From positions 11,356 to 52,625 of the forward strand of contig NZ_PJJO01000044.1 in NCBI RefSeq assembly GCF_002929535.1: a stretch of DNA of 41,270 bases, written 5' to 3'. Of the stretch, positions 16,815 to 24,942 are shown piece by piece. Both the position numbers and the translations under genes were made by a program. Under the pieces are notes generated by a model that saw only the letters and a program-made list of their open reading frames with translations, had not been told where the DNA came from and searched no databases. How positions within the stretch are numbered: position 1 is the first letter of the stretch; each line of letters opens with the position of its first letter. This stretch comes from Cryobacterium sp. Y11. Its GTDB lineage: Bacteria; Actinomycetota; Actinomycetes; Actinomycetales; Microbacteriaceae.

Positions 16815-17219
16815 ATGAGACGCAACAACGGCACCCTGCACCCACAACTTGCGCGAGTCATATCCGAATGCGGGCACACCGACTCCATCGTCGTGGCCGA
16901 TGCCGGTCTTCCCATTCCCTCATCAGTCGAGCGAATCGATCTGGCGTACCGAGCCGGAACACCGCCCTTTCTGGATGTTCTGGAAACGGTTCTGGCGGAG
17001 TTCGTTGTCGAGAAGGCCATAGTTTCGCTTGAAATGGTCGAGAATAGCCCCGAAATGTTGCAGGCAATCACGAAACGGTTGGTCGAAGTGGGTGTTTCAG
17101 TGGAGTTCGTGCCGCACACCGAGTTCAAACAGAAGACACACCAGGCCCGCGCGGTGGTACGCTCCGGCGAGTTCACGCCGTACTCCAACGTTCTCCTATA
17201 CTCGGGCGTTCCTTTCTAG
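16815..17219 (+). CDS. rbsD: RbsD/FucU-family sugar mutarotase (D-ribose pyranase)
   Basis: A 134-residue enzyme interconverting sugar ring or anomeric forms of imported monosaccharides. Landmarks are MRRNNGTLHPQLARVISECG at the start, catalytic His in CGHTDSIVVADAGLPIP, and the conserved C-terminus SGEFTPYSNVLLYSGVPF. The start 16815 follows ACGAGGAAACA. It is the last gene before the long hairpin at 17280. With a ribose-type ABC system and no ribokinase of the RbsK type in the window, the operon seems to handle a ring-forming sugar whose catabolism is oxidative rather than by direct RbsK phosphorylation. Confidence 0.93.
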   Translation: MRRNNGTLHPQLARVISECGHTDSIVVADAGLPIPSSVERIDLAYRAGTPPFLDVLETVLAEFVVEKAIVSLEMVENSPEMLQAITKRLVEVGVSVEFVPHTEFKQKTHQARAVVRSGEFTPYSNVLLYSGVPF

Positions 17220-17279
17220 GGACGCCACCCGATTGGGAGCCTCGAAGGACGAATCGCCAACGATGCAGGGAGCAAACCC

Positions 17280-17327
17280 AGCGAACCCGAGGCGAGGCGG
17301 CGCCCGCCGCCTCGCCTCGGGTTCGCT
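17280..17327 (+). terminator. 22-bp perfect hairpin after rbsD
   Basis: Arms 17280-17301 and 17306-17327 pair perfectly around a GCCC loop; the stem is very GC-rich and contains GAGGCGAGGCGGC. It begins 61 bases after the rbsD stop and has no U-tract, a form common for actinobacterial transcription end points. It closes the sugar operon. Confidence 0.8.
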
Positions 17328-17341
17328 AGCCCGGTGCGGGC

Positions 17342-17575
17342 CGAAAGCGTCAGACGGTCACCGATCCGGGACTCACGGCCGCACTGCTGGCGCTGCTAGA
17401 TCCCGACGAACAGGGGACCTAATGTCGCCGTTACGATGGACGACTAAATCCACCCGCGCCCTCGCGCGGGCGCACAGACAAAATTCGTCGACCCAGTACC
17501 GCGTGGACGACCGCGAACCGTCTCCACGAGCAAGACTTCAGCCTGCAGTGCAATGCGAAACAGGTCGAAGTTACA
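17342..17575 (+). mobile_element. ISAzo13-like transposase relic
   Basis: Short segments in different frames match the conserved middle of ISAzo13-family transposases: VTDPGLTAALLALLDPDEQG (about 17353-17415), DLMSPLRWTTKSTRALARA (17416-17475) and RLHEQDFSLQCNAK (about 17520-17562). Frameshifts separate all three and neither end of the element is visible. It sits in the 590-bp gap between rbsD and the KdgT-like gene, marking the junction between the two catabolic blocks. Sequence 17576-17717 shows nothing else I can support. Confidence 0.6.
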
Positions 17576-17717
17576 CCATCTACCTTGTTGTGCGGCGTCT
17601 TGCGGATCTTTACTGGGAATGGATCGAAAACGACCGAAGCTTATGATTCATCCTCAAACAAAAGATTGAATGACAAGATCAGGCATAGCTCCGTCCGCCG
17701 CATCGGGCAAAGACGGC

Positions 17718-17767
17718 TTGACGCCAAGACTTGGCCGGATAGAGTAGGTACATTGTGTACGTACACA
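17718..17767 (+). promoter_or_regulatory. promoter and palindromic operator of threonate-type operon
   Basis: TTGACG (17718-17723) and TAGAGT (17740-17745) at 16-bp spacing form a plausible promoter. The perfect 14-bp palindrome TGTGTACGTACACA (17754-17767) sits at the expected start site, ideal for repression. GntR-type proteins bind such GT..AC palindromes, and the operon ends with a GntR-UTRA gene (21368), the likely cognate regulator. Confidence 0.65.
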
Positions 17768-17807
17768 TAATTCGCGGGCATCGCAGCCCTAGCTAAGGAG
17801 ATTCGCC

Positions 17808-18845
17808 ATGGTAGCCGGATCCAAAATCGTCAGCCGAGTGCCTTTGTTTGATGGCATGAACCGCATTCCCGGGGGACTGATGCTCATTCCACTTATTCTC
17901 GGCTCTGTCATTGGCACGTTCTTCCCTGGCTTTCTCAGCATGGGCAACTTCACCACCGCGCTATTCCAGGCCAGTGCGCTTCCACTGATTGGCCTGCTGA
18001 TCTTCGCCACCGGGATGCAGATCACCCTGAAGACATCCGGTCCGGTGCTCGCTACCTCCGGTGTTCTGCTGCTCTGCAAGTCCATTATTCCGGCTACGAT
18101 CGTCGTGCTCCTCGCCCAGATCGTTGGCATCGATGGAATTTTGGGCGTTTCCATTCTCGCCCTGCTCGTGACCATGGACAACAGCAACGGTGGTCTCTGG
18201 CTTGCCTTTACCGGGCGCTACGGAGACGCCCGCGACCGCGGGGCATACATGGCTTCCGCCATCAACGACGGGCCCTTTTTCTCGATGCTCTTCCTCGGCG
18301 TCGCTGGCCTGGCCAACATTCCCTTCCAACTGCTTCTGGCGGCCATTATTCCGTTGCTGATCGGCGTCATCGTGGGTAATCTCGACCAGAAGTGGACCGA
18401 GATCATGCGCCCGATCCCGAACATGATCATTCCGTTTTTCGCCTTCGCGTTGGGCACCGGCATTAACCTGCAGAACGTGCTGACGGGGGGACTGTCCGGC
18501 ATCATCGTGGGCATCATCGCCACCCTCCTTACCGGCACGCTCACCTATCTCGGTTACCGCTTCATTTTGCGCCGTGGTAACAAGTCCGGCATCGGTATCG
18601 CTTCGGCTACCACGGCCGGCAACGCGATCGCCACCCCGGCCATCATCGCCCTAGCTGACCCCACCTTTGCGCCTTTTGTTGAGGTCGCAACGGCCCAAGT
18701 CGCGTCCGCAGTACTCGTCACCGCGGTGTTCGCGCCGCTGCTGGCCGCCTGGGTGCTCAAAAGAGAAGGTGGTTTGGTCGCCAACGAGCCGGACGCCGAA
18801 ACCTCCGTTGGCACTGTTCCGGTGCACGCGGTCGAACACTCATGA
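17808..18845 (+). CDS. kdgT: 2-keto-3-deoxygluconate permease-like (KdgT) transporter
   Basis: A 345-residue membrane carrier of the KdgT family, about ten hydrophobic helices. Typical text includes FDGMNRIPGGLMLIPLILG near the N-terminus, MDNSNGGLWLAFTGRYGD in the middle and IASATTAGNAIATPAIIAL near the end. TAAGGAGATTCGCC precedes ATG 17808. In proteobacterial D-threonate/D-erythronate loci a KdgT-like carrier accompanies DUF1537 kinase and PdxA2, exactly the arrangement here, so the substrate is more likely a four-carbon sugar acid than ketodeoxygluconate. That assignment rests on context. Confidence 0.92.
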   Translation: MVAGSKIVSRVPLFDGMNRIPGGLMLIPLILGSVIGTFFPGFLSMGNFTTALFQASALPLIGLLIFATGMQITLKTSGPVLATSGVLLLCKSIIPATIVVLLAQIVGIDGILGVSILALLVTMDNSNGGLWLAFTGRYGDARDRGAYMASAINDGPFFSMLFLGVAGLANIPFQLLLAAIIPLLIGVIVGNLDQKWTEIMRPIPNMIIPFFAFALGTGINLQNVLTGGLSGIIVGIIATLLTGTLTYLGYRFILRRGNKSGIGIASATTAGNAIATPAIIALADPTFAPFVEVATAQVASAVLVTAVFAPLLAAWVLKREGGLVANEPDAETSVGTVPVHAVEHS

Positions 18846-18878
18846 CCGACCGGACCCGCCACGATCACGCCCGCCACC

Positions 18879-20261
18879 ATGGTTGAGCCCCTTCTGCATG
18901 CCGTGGAAAATCCGGAGCCAGGCCCACGGGCCGGCGGAACGCGTGCCGACCATGTTTCCGTAGGCATCGTGGCCGATGACCTCACCGGTGGCGGCGATTC
19001 GGCGGTGCAATTTGCCCGCGACGGATGGCGCACCCGGCTAGCGTTGACCGCGCCCGACAGTGGAGCCAGCGGCCACGGGACGGTTCTCGCGGTGGTGTCC
19101 GACGCCCGCGCTCAGTCGGCGCAGCTCGCCCGAATGAGCACATCGGAGGCCGCGGAGGCGCTCGGGAATGCTGGTGTTAATCGGCTCCTGCTCAAAATCG
19201 ATTCAACCATGCGGGGCTCGGTTCACGCTCAAATTCATGGCGCGCTCACCGCGTGGCGCAAGCTCCACGATGCAGCTTTTGCTGTTGTTTGCCCCGCGTA
19301 TCCGGCGATGAAACGAACCGTGCAGAACGGTCGGATTCTGGTCGATGGTCAGGGTGTGGAGACGACGGCCGTTGGCACCGATCCGGTGACGCCCGTGACA
19401 ACGAATTTGCTCGCGGAGCTGGTGCCGGGAAGCGTGCACATCTCCCTGGACGAGGGAACGCCCCTGGAACACGCCGAACAACTGCGCGCCGCGGCACGGA
19501 ACCAGACCCGCGTCGTCACGGTCGACGCGGCGACGGATGCTGACCTGATGATACTGGCCGAAGCCGTGGCCCTGCTCGGAGCCGAGGTCGTTCCTGCCGG
19601 GAGTGCCGGGCTTGCGGTTGCGCTCTCGCAGGTCTGGTGCCGTGACCTGGCCGTCGCCGCAAAGTCACGGCGGGTGCGGGCAGCGCGCGTAGTCGTCGTG
19701 GTCAGTTCGCTGCACGATGTCTCCCGGTCTCAGTACGATCATCTGGTCGGCAGCACCCCGCCGCAACATGTGCGCACATTTGCGCCGAGCCTGGCCATGT
19801 TGCTGGAGCCGGGTGCGGTTGGCCGTTGGATTGCCGCGGAGCTAGCGACGGCACCACATCTTCCCCCGATCGTGATCGTGGCAACCCCATCGGAGCGGCC
19901 CGCAGCATCCGCTGCACTGAGTGCAACCGAAACGGCGGCCGTAATTATCGCCGACGGGCTCGCGACCATCACCGCGGCGGTATTCGCACACCGTTCCGTG
20001 GGCGCTTTAGTACTCATGGGCGGCGAGGGCGCGCGGGCCGTGCTCAAGCACTTCGAGGCCGGCGCCATCGTGGTGACGGATGCCATTCGCGAGGGAATTC
20101 CGGTAGGCCTAATTGACGGCGGCCTCGCCGACGGCCTCACTGTCGTCACCAAGGCTGGCGGCTTCGGTGTCGCCTCGTCGATTGCGGACATCCTTCCCGA
20201 ACTCTTGGCCGACCACGTGCTCAGCCCCTCTATCAGCCCGAACATAGGAGAACACCCATGA
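18879..20261 (+). CDS. DUF1537 kinase, D-threonate/D-erythronate kinase-like
   Basis: A 460-residue four-carbon acid sugar kinase. It has VGIVADDLTGGGD (D33/D34), LLKIDSTMRGSVHAQI (about residue 104-120), VCPAYPAMKRTVQNGRILV and GTDPVTPVTTN, all standard for the family, and a C-terminal ATP domain with LMGGEGARAVLKHF and VTKAGGFGVASSI. The role is ATP-dependent phosphorylation of D-threonate or D-erythronate at O4. The start at 18879 lacks a clear ribosome site; a later GTG start before VGIVADD is possible. It overlaps pdxA2 by 4 bases, and this kinase-PdxA2 pair is the signature of the pathway that oxidises and decarboxylates the phosphate to DHAP. Confidence 0.9.
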   Translation: MVEPLLHAVENPEPGPRAGGTRADHVSVGIVADDLTGGGDSAVQFARDGWRTRLALTAPDSGASGHGTVLAVVSDARAQSAQLARMSTSEAAEALGNAGVNRLLLKIDSTMRGSVHAQIHGALTAWRKLHDAAFAVVCPAYPAMKRTVQNGRILVDGQGVETTAVGTDPVTPVTTNLLAELVPGSVHISLDEGTPLEHAEQLRAAARNQTRVVTVDAATDADLMILAEAVALLGAEVVPAGSAGLAVALSQVWCRDLAVAAKSRRVRAARVVVVVSSLHDVSRSQYDHLVGSTPPQHVRTFAPSLAMLLEPGAVGRWIAAELATAPHLPPIVIVATPSERPAASAALSATETAAVIIADGLATITAAVFAHRSVGALVLMGGEGARAVLKHFEAGAIVVTDAIREGIPVGLIDGGLADGLTVVTKAGGFGVASSIADILPELLADHVLSPSISPNIGEHP

Positions 20262-21283
20262 CGCTTCCCATCCTTGCGGTCACCATTGGAGACGTGGCCG
20301 GAATCGGTCCCGAGATTACTGCCAAGTCACTGCTCGGTCACGACGACGTTCGCACCCGGTGCGTTCCCGTCGTAATCGGCGATGAGGCGGCGATGCGCCG
20401 CGGCGTACTCAATGTGGGCGGCGACCAGGCGGCGATTCGCGTGATCGCTAATGTGGCCGACGCCCGTAACGAGCCCGGAACAATTGAGCTGTTGCAGACC
20501 GGCCCGTCGCTCGAACACGTCGAGCAGGGCGTGCTCAGTGCTGCGGCCGGCGATGCCTCCTACCGTTTCGTGGTGGAGGCCTGCCGGCTCGCCCGCGCGG
20601 GCGAGGTGCAGGGAATCGTGACGGCGCCGCTGAACAAAGCTGCGATGCACGCCGGTGGGCACAACTGGCCCGGCCACACCGAGCTGCTCGCTCACGAGTT
20701 CGGGGTGAAGAATTTCTCCCTCGTGCTCTCGGCCGGGGACCTGTACTTCTTTCACCTCACCACGCACGTGTCGATGCGCCAGGCGATCGAGAACATCACG
20801 ATCGAGCGCACCCTTTCGGTGCTAGAACTGGCTGGCGCCTTCGCCAAATCCATGGGAAAGCCCGATGAGTTGATTGGGCTCGCCGGCCTCAACCCGCACG
20901 CGGGCGAAAATCGGCTCTTTGGAAATGAAGATGCCGACGTTTTGGCACCGGCCGTCGCCGAGGCCAGGGCTCGTGGGCTCAACGTCGTTGGCCCCCTGCC
21001 CGGGGACGCCCTGATTCCCGCGACCATTCGCGGAAAGTACAACCTCGCCGTGGTCTGCTACCACGACCAGGGTCACGCACCCTTTAAGGCCGTCTACGGT
21101 GACGACGGCGTGAACATCACGGTCGGGCTGCCGGTCGTGCGCGTGTCGGTTGACCACGGCACCGCGTTCGACATCGCCGGTCAGGGAATCGCCCGCGAGG
21201 CCAGCCTCGTGCTGTCGCTGGAACGCGCCGCAGCGCTCGCGCCCGGGTGGGACCACGTGTGGCGGGCCGCGCAGGCCGCCTAA
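20258..21283 (+). CDS. pdxA2: PdxA2-type 4-phosphothreonate/erythronate dehydrogenase
   Basis: A 341-residue metal- and NAD-dependent oxidative decarboxylase. It begins ILAVTIGDVAGIGPEITAKS and has TAPLNKAAMHAGGHNWPGHT, a conserved His in HLTTHVSM, GLNPHAGENRLFG, and the metal-binding CYHDQGHAPFKAVYG, followed by DHGTAFDIAGQG. These are the PdxA family sites. PdxA itself serves vitamin B6 synthesis, but PdxA2 paralogues beside DUF1537 kinases act on 4-phospho-D-threonate or -erythronate, yielding DHAP and CO2. ATAGGAGAACACCC precedes the start, which overlaps the kinase stop. Confidence 0.93.
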   Translation: MTLPILAVTIGDVAGIGPEITAKSLLGHDDVRTRCVPVVIGDEAAMRRGVLNVGGDQAAIRVIANVADARNEPGTIELLQTGPSLEHVEQGVLSAAAGDASYRFVVEACRLARAGEVQGIVTAPLNKAAMHAGGHNWPGHTELLAHEFGVKNFSLVLSAGDLYFFHLTTHVSMRQAIENITIERTLSVLELAGAFAKSMGKPDELIGLAGLNPHAGENRLFGNEDADVLAPAVAEARARGLNVVGPLPGDALIPATIRGKYNLAVVCYHDQGHAPFKAVYGDDGVNITVGLPVVRVSVDHGTAFDIAGQGIAREASLVLSLERAAALAPGWDHVWRAAQAA

Positions 21284-21367
21284 CCGTCATGGCCAGCCGA
21301 GCGGATGCCCGGTCCGCGCAGAACCGCGCGGCCGGGGCGATGGCACCCTGCGCCCTACGATGGAGTG

Positions 21368-22243
21368 ATGTGGCTAGATGAAGTGCCCGCCGGGGCGATC
21401 AATGCCGCCAACGGCAGTCCGCTGCACAGCCAGGTGGGGGCAATCATCCGTTCCCATATCGTCAAGGGGGAACTGCCGCCCGGGTCGCAGTTGCCGACCG
21501 AGGCGGAGTTGCAGGAACGGTTCTCCGTTTCCCGCTCGGTCGTGCGTCAGGCACTCGCCGCGCTCAGCGCTGAAGGCCTCGTGCAACGCGGGCGCGGGCG
21601 CGGCAGCGTGGTGTCGCCGCGCAGTGAGCACCATCGACTCGTGCAGCGCATGTCGGGCCTGTCTACCCAGATCTCGGCCGAGGGCGCTGACGTCTTCACG
21701 GCCGTGCTCACACTGGCGCCCGAGCAGAATGCTGCTGCATCAGCGGCGCTGGGCGGCGCTGAGGTCGTGGGTATTCGACGCCTGAGATCTTCCGGCACCG
21801 GCCCCCTCGCGGTCATTCACACCTGGCTGCCCCTGTCGATTGGTGCCGGCCTCACGGCCGTCGAGCTGACGGATGCCTCGCTGCACACCGTTCTGCGATC
21901 TCGCCTGGGCGTGTCGTTCGTCTCTGGCCGCCGGCAGGTGCGCGCTGTAGCCGCCACGGAGAGCCTGGCGCAGCTATTGCAGATCAGTGTTGGGGAGCCG
22001 CTGCTACTGCTCGAAGGTACGAGTCTTGACGAAAATGGTGTGCCCATCGAGATGTTCTCCACCTGGCACCGTGCCGACCGCGTAGTTTTTGACCTCGACG
22101 TGGTCGACGCCGATGCGCCGGCTATCGCCTCCGCGCTGGAACACGCCAACGACCGCCCGACCCGCTCTCAGCTGGCAGGCCGCGCCGCGGACTTGTCCCG
22201 CCAGCTCCACGAGCTGTCCGTAGAACTGGTTCGGAGCGACTGA
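21368..22243 (+). CDS. GntR-family regulator, HutC/UTRA subfamily
   Basis: A 291-residue regulator. The winged helix spans about residues 13-80 (LPTEAELQERFSVSRSVVRQ, GLVQRGRGRGSVVS). The UTRA ligand domain follows with AEGADVFTAVL, IHTWLPLS and LLLLEGTSLDENGVPIEMFS. The start 21368 follows GATGGAGTG; an upstream in-frame ATG at 21305 is unlikely. It lies 84 bp after pdxA2 on the same strand and probably represses the operon through the palindrome at 17754, responding to the substrate or its phosphate. The N-terminal 13 residues before the HTH are slightly longer than usual. Confidence 0.92.
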   Translation: MWLDEVPAGAINAANGSPLHSQVGAIIRSHIVKGELPPGSQLPTEAELQERFSVSRSVVRQALAALSAEGLVQRGRGRGSVVSPRSEHHRLVQRMSGLSTQISAEGADVFTAVLTLAPEQNAAASAALGGAEVVGIRRLRSSGTGPLAVIHTWLPLSIGAGLTAVELTDASLHTVLRSRLGVSFVSGRRQVRAVAATESLAQLLQISVGEPLLLLEGTSLDENGVPIEMFSTWHRADRVVFDLDVVDADAPAIASALEHANDRPTRSQLAGRAADLSRQLHELSVELVRSD

Positions 22244-22444
22244 CCCGACTTCAGCACATGTAGCGGAAGGTAATGCACTCGTGATAAGAGCACTGTACTG
22301 ACGTATCCGCGGATTTTTTTGGAGCGCCTTAACAACCGTACGCCACTCTCCGCCCCGGTCTCTAACTGTTGAAGGAACAGAAACTTTAGGCAGAAAAAGC
22401 AAGTTGGCGGTCTGTGATCTCTCACGACTTATGCCGACATCGGC

Positions 22445-23150
22445 ATAACAGCTGAGCACGAGACCAGGTCCCGTCGCGGCCAATTCGAGGATCGCCCGTG
22501 CCGGGTGGCGGGTGGCGGGCCAACCTTCGGCGTTCCTTGACCTGCTTGTTCTCGGTCAGGATCCGGTAAATCGTTGAGATAGACGCCAGATGCCCGCCCT
22601 GATCGAGCAGCTGCGCGTAGATCTGGATCGGCGGTAAATCAACAAAATTGGACGAATTCACCAGGTCCAGAGTCCGGGCCCGGTCCACCCGGTTCAGCTT
22701 GTTCGCCGGCACCACCGCAGGCGCCGGAACAGGCAGAGGAACGGTGGGTTTCCGAGTCGCCGTGGCCCCCGCGACGCCGACGATTTCGTCGGCGTCGCGG
22801 GTGGACCAGCTGGCGGTCGTGATCTACCGGTAGGCGACCATAAAGGCTTCGTGTGCGGGGGTTCGTCCCGCGAGCTTTTGGAAAGATCTTCCAACAGCTC
22901 GTGTGTTTTTCCCATAATTGTTAAGACGACCTCCGTTCTCGCCAGACGCCGGTCCGTCGTCTCCAACTTGCGGCGCAGCCGTGCGATCTCGGCCTGCTCC
23001 GGAGTTAACCGGCCAATCTTGTCGCCGGGCTTCTTGCCCGCCAACACGCCCGCGTCGCGGAGCTTGCGCCATTTGGTGATCTGCGAGGAATAGATCCCCT
23101 GCTCCCGTAAATACCCACCACCCGCGCTGTTCTGGATGGCGGCCTCTCAG
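22445..23150 (-). mobile_element. IS3-type transposase relic (orfA/orfB), truncated
   Basis: On the minus strand, orfA text runs from about 23130: GIYSSQITKWRKLRDAGVLA, LTPEQAEIARLRRKLETTDR, LARTEVVLTIMGKTHELLED. An orfB start at 22841 (MVAYR) follows, immediately interrupted by TAG (22824-22826), then TRDADEIVGVAGATATRKP, VVPANKLNRVDRARTLDLVN and QIYAQLLDQGGHLASISTIY. Near 22480 the frame shifts again (ELAATGPGLVLS), after which homology stops at about 22445, before the DDE catalytic core. So one nonsense codon, one frameshift and loss of the 3' half make it inactive. The sequence 22244-22444 shows nothing else. Confidence 0.8.
22768..22801. repeat. 16-bp perfect inverted repeat inside orfB relic
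   Basis: Arms 22768-22783 and 22786-22801 are exact complements (CCCGCGACGCCGACGA first arm) with a 2-nt loop. It codes for the TRDADEIVGVAG part of the transposase, shortly after the orfB start. It may be a remnant of an RNA structure regulating orfB translation or simply coding coincidence. Confidence 0.85.
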
Positions 23151-23311
23151 GCGGCCAGATGATCAAGTTTCTACGTCGGGGTAAACGACCTTCTCGAGGT
23201 CGGGCCGCCGGCTCGGGGTCCGGGACTACTCATATGACTATCGTCGCGCACGGCGATCAAAGACGGGCTGGACATGGTGGTGGTTTCCTGGTTCTCGCCC
23301 GACGTCATAAG

Positions 23312-23356
23312 GCGGACTTGCTGTTAACTACTGGCCTCACCCAACCCTGACGTAGG
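23312..23356. repeat. 45-bp dispersed repeat, copy B
   Basis: It shares GCGGACTTGCT, CTACTGGCCTCACCC and ACCCTGACGTAGG with the copies at 3062 and 23510. It lies about 160 bp upstream of the IS3-type orfA relic (on the minus strand), where an element end would be expected. Other sequence in 23151-23606 is not recognisably coding. Confidence 0.7.
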
Positions 23357-23509
23357 AAACTGGTCACATCAAGCGGCCGTGTGAATGCCAACGGTCCACT
23401 ACTCCAGCGCGAAACCTAACGACTGAGGCTGTTCGTTGCTGACATCACAGGTGTCAACTTCTCGCAGCACAGGCGCGGTGTGGCCCCCGGCCCGTCGGAG
23501 GGGACGGCA

Positions 23510-23553
23510 GCGGACCTGCTTGAGCTACTTGCCTCACCCCACCCTGACGTAGG
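23510..23553. repeat. 45-bp dispersed repeat, copy C
   Basis: It shares GCGGACCTGCTTGA, CTACTTGCCTCACCCC and ACCCTGACGTAGG with copies A and B, in the same orientation as B and 153 bp beyond it. The tandem placement of two like-oriented copies suggests nested or sequential insertions rather than the two ends of one element, which would be inverted. Confidence 0.7.
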
Positions 23554-23606
23554 AAGTTCGGAGGATGGCCGGGAGTCCTGCACGTACTCCCGGCACTCAG
23601 CCCCGG

Positions 23607-24911
23607 CTAGCGCTGCTGAAATACCCGCCGTGATACCACGATGCTCGCGAGCGACAGTGCCGCAATCGCCACAACGTAGTACCCCGGCACGAGCAGCGAC
23701 CCGGTGGTGCTGATCAGGAACGTGAGGATGAACGGTGCGAATCCACCGAACACCGTCACGCCGATGTTGTAACCGAGCGAGAGCCCCGTCGTGCGAATCT
23801 GCACCGGGAACATGGCCGACATGATCGCCGGCAGCGGCGCGAAGTATGCCGCGCCCAGCACGCCGAGAACCAGCTCGATGCCGATCATGGTCACAAGGTT
23901 GGGCGATTGGTTCAGCAGTATGAACAGGGGAACGCCGAGTACGAGTGTTCCCGCGGCGACCCAGTTCATCACTCGGGCCGGGCACACCCGGTCGGCGAGC
24001 TTGCCGATGAATGGCGAGCCGGCGCTCATGATCACGCCGAACACCAGCGTGGAGACGAATGCCGCCGCGGTGGGCATGCCCAGATTGGCGATGGCGTAGG
24101 TGGGCATGAACAATGCGATATACACGCTCACCGACGCGAGCGCCACGACCTTGACCCCGACCCCGACCCTGGTCCAGAGGCGTCCGCCGTTCGCGATGAA
24201 GGTCTCCGTCAGCGGTGACGTCGACGGTGTCATGGTCAGAAATTCCGGAGTGTCCTGCATCCGTGAGCGAATGACCCAACCCACCGGCCCGATCAACAGC
24301 GCGAAGATGAACGGAACGCGCCAGCGCCAGCTTTCCAGGCTCTGCTGGCTCAGGTAGTTGTTCAGGACAAAACCAAACAGCCCGGCCAGCAGAATCGCCG
24401 CGCCTTGCGTGGCTACCTGCCAACTTCCGTAGAATACCTTGCGGGGCGTACTCGATCAGGAACGCGGTCGCGGTACCAAATTCTCCGCCCGCGGCAAAGC
24501 CCGTCAGTAACCGGGCCACGAGAATGATCGTGGCGGCCGTGGGGCCAGCACGATCAGGAGCGTGCCGAGGAACATCACCGAGATGGACACGAGCATGCCC
24601 GCCTTACGCCCCGCACGATCCGCGTAACGCCCGATCAGGATGCCACCGAGCGGCCGCACGATGAATGACACGCCAAACGACGCGAAGGCCAGCAGCAGCG
24701 ACGCCGTCTCATCGGCCGTGGGGAAGAACAACTTCGCGATGGTCACGGCGAAGCTGCCGTAAACGATCACGTCAAACCATTCCAGCCCGTTACCAATGGA
24801 TGCGGCCACCACCGCCTTGCGGGCCTGTCGCCGTCTTTCGACGCGGTCGGGGCCATCCATTGGGGTCGTGCCGGAAACAGCGGGGACTACTGACGCGTTG
24901 CTCATGGACAT
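23607..24911 (-). pseudogene. MFS transporter (metabolite:H+ symporter type), frameshifted
   Basis: The start at 24911 (MSMSNASVV) leads into RRRQARKAVVAASIGNGLEW and RYADRAGRKAGML, the N-terminal half of an MHS-type MFS carrier. A frameshift near 24535 moves the text to LLTGFAAGGEFGTATAFLIE, another near 24440 to WRWRVPFIFALLIGPVGWVI, and the C-terminal half then reads cleanly to 23607 (MFPVQIRTTGLSLGYNIGVT). Two indels thus break a complete gene. It is followed upstream on the same strand by a broken ArgE-like gene, an importer/hydrolase pair for an N-acylated amino acid or similar substrate by context. Confidence 0.8.
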
Positions 24912-24942
24912 TCTTTCTGTGCGAAAGGGGCGTGTGATTAGG

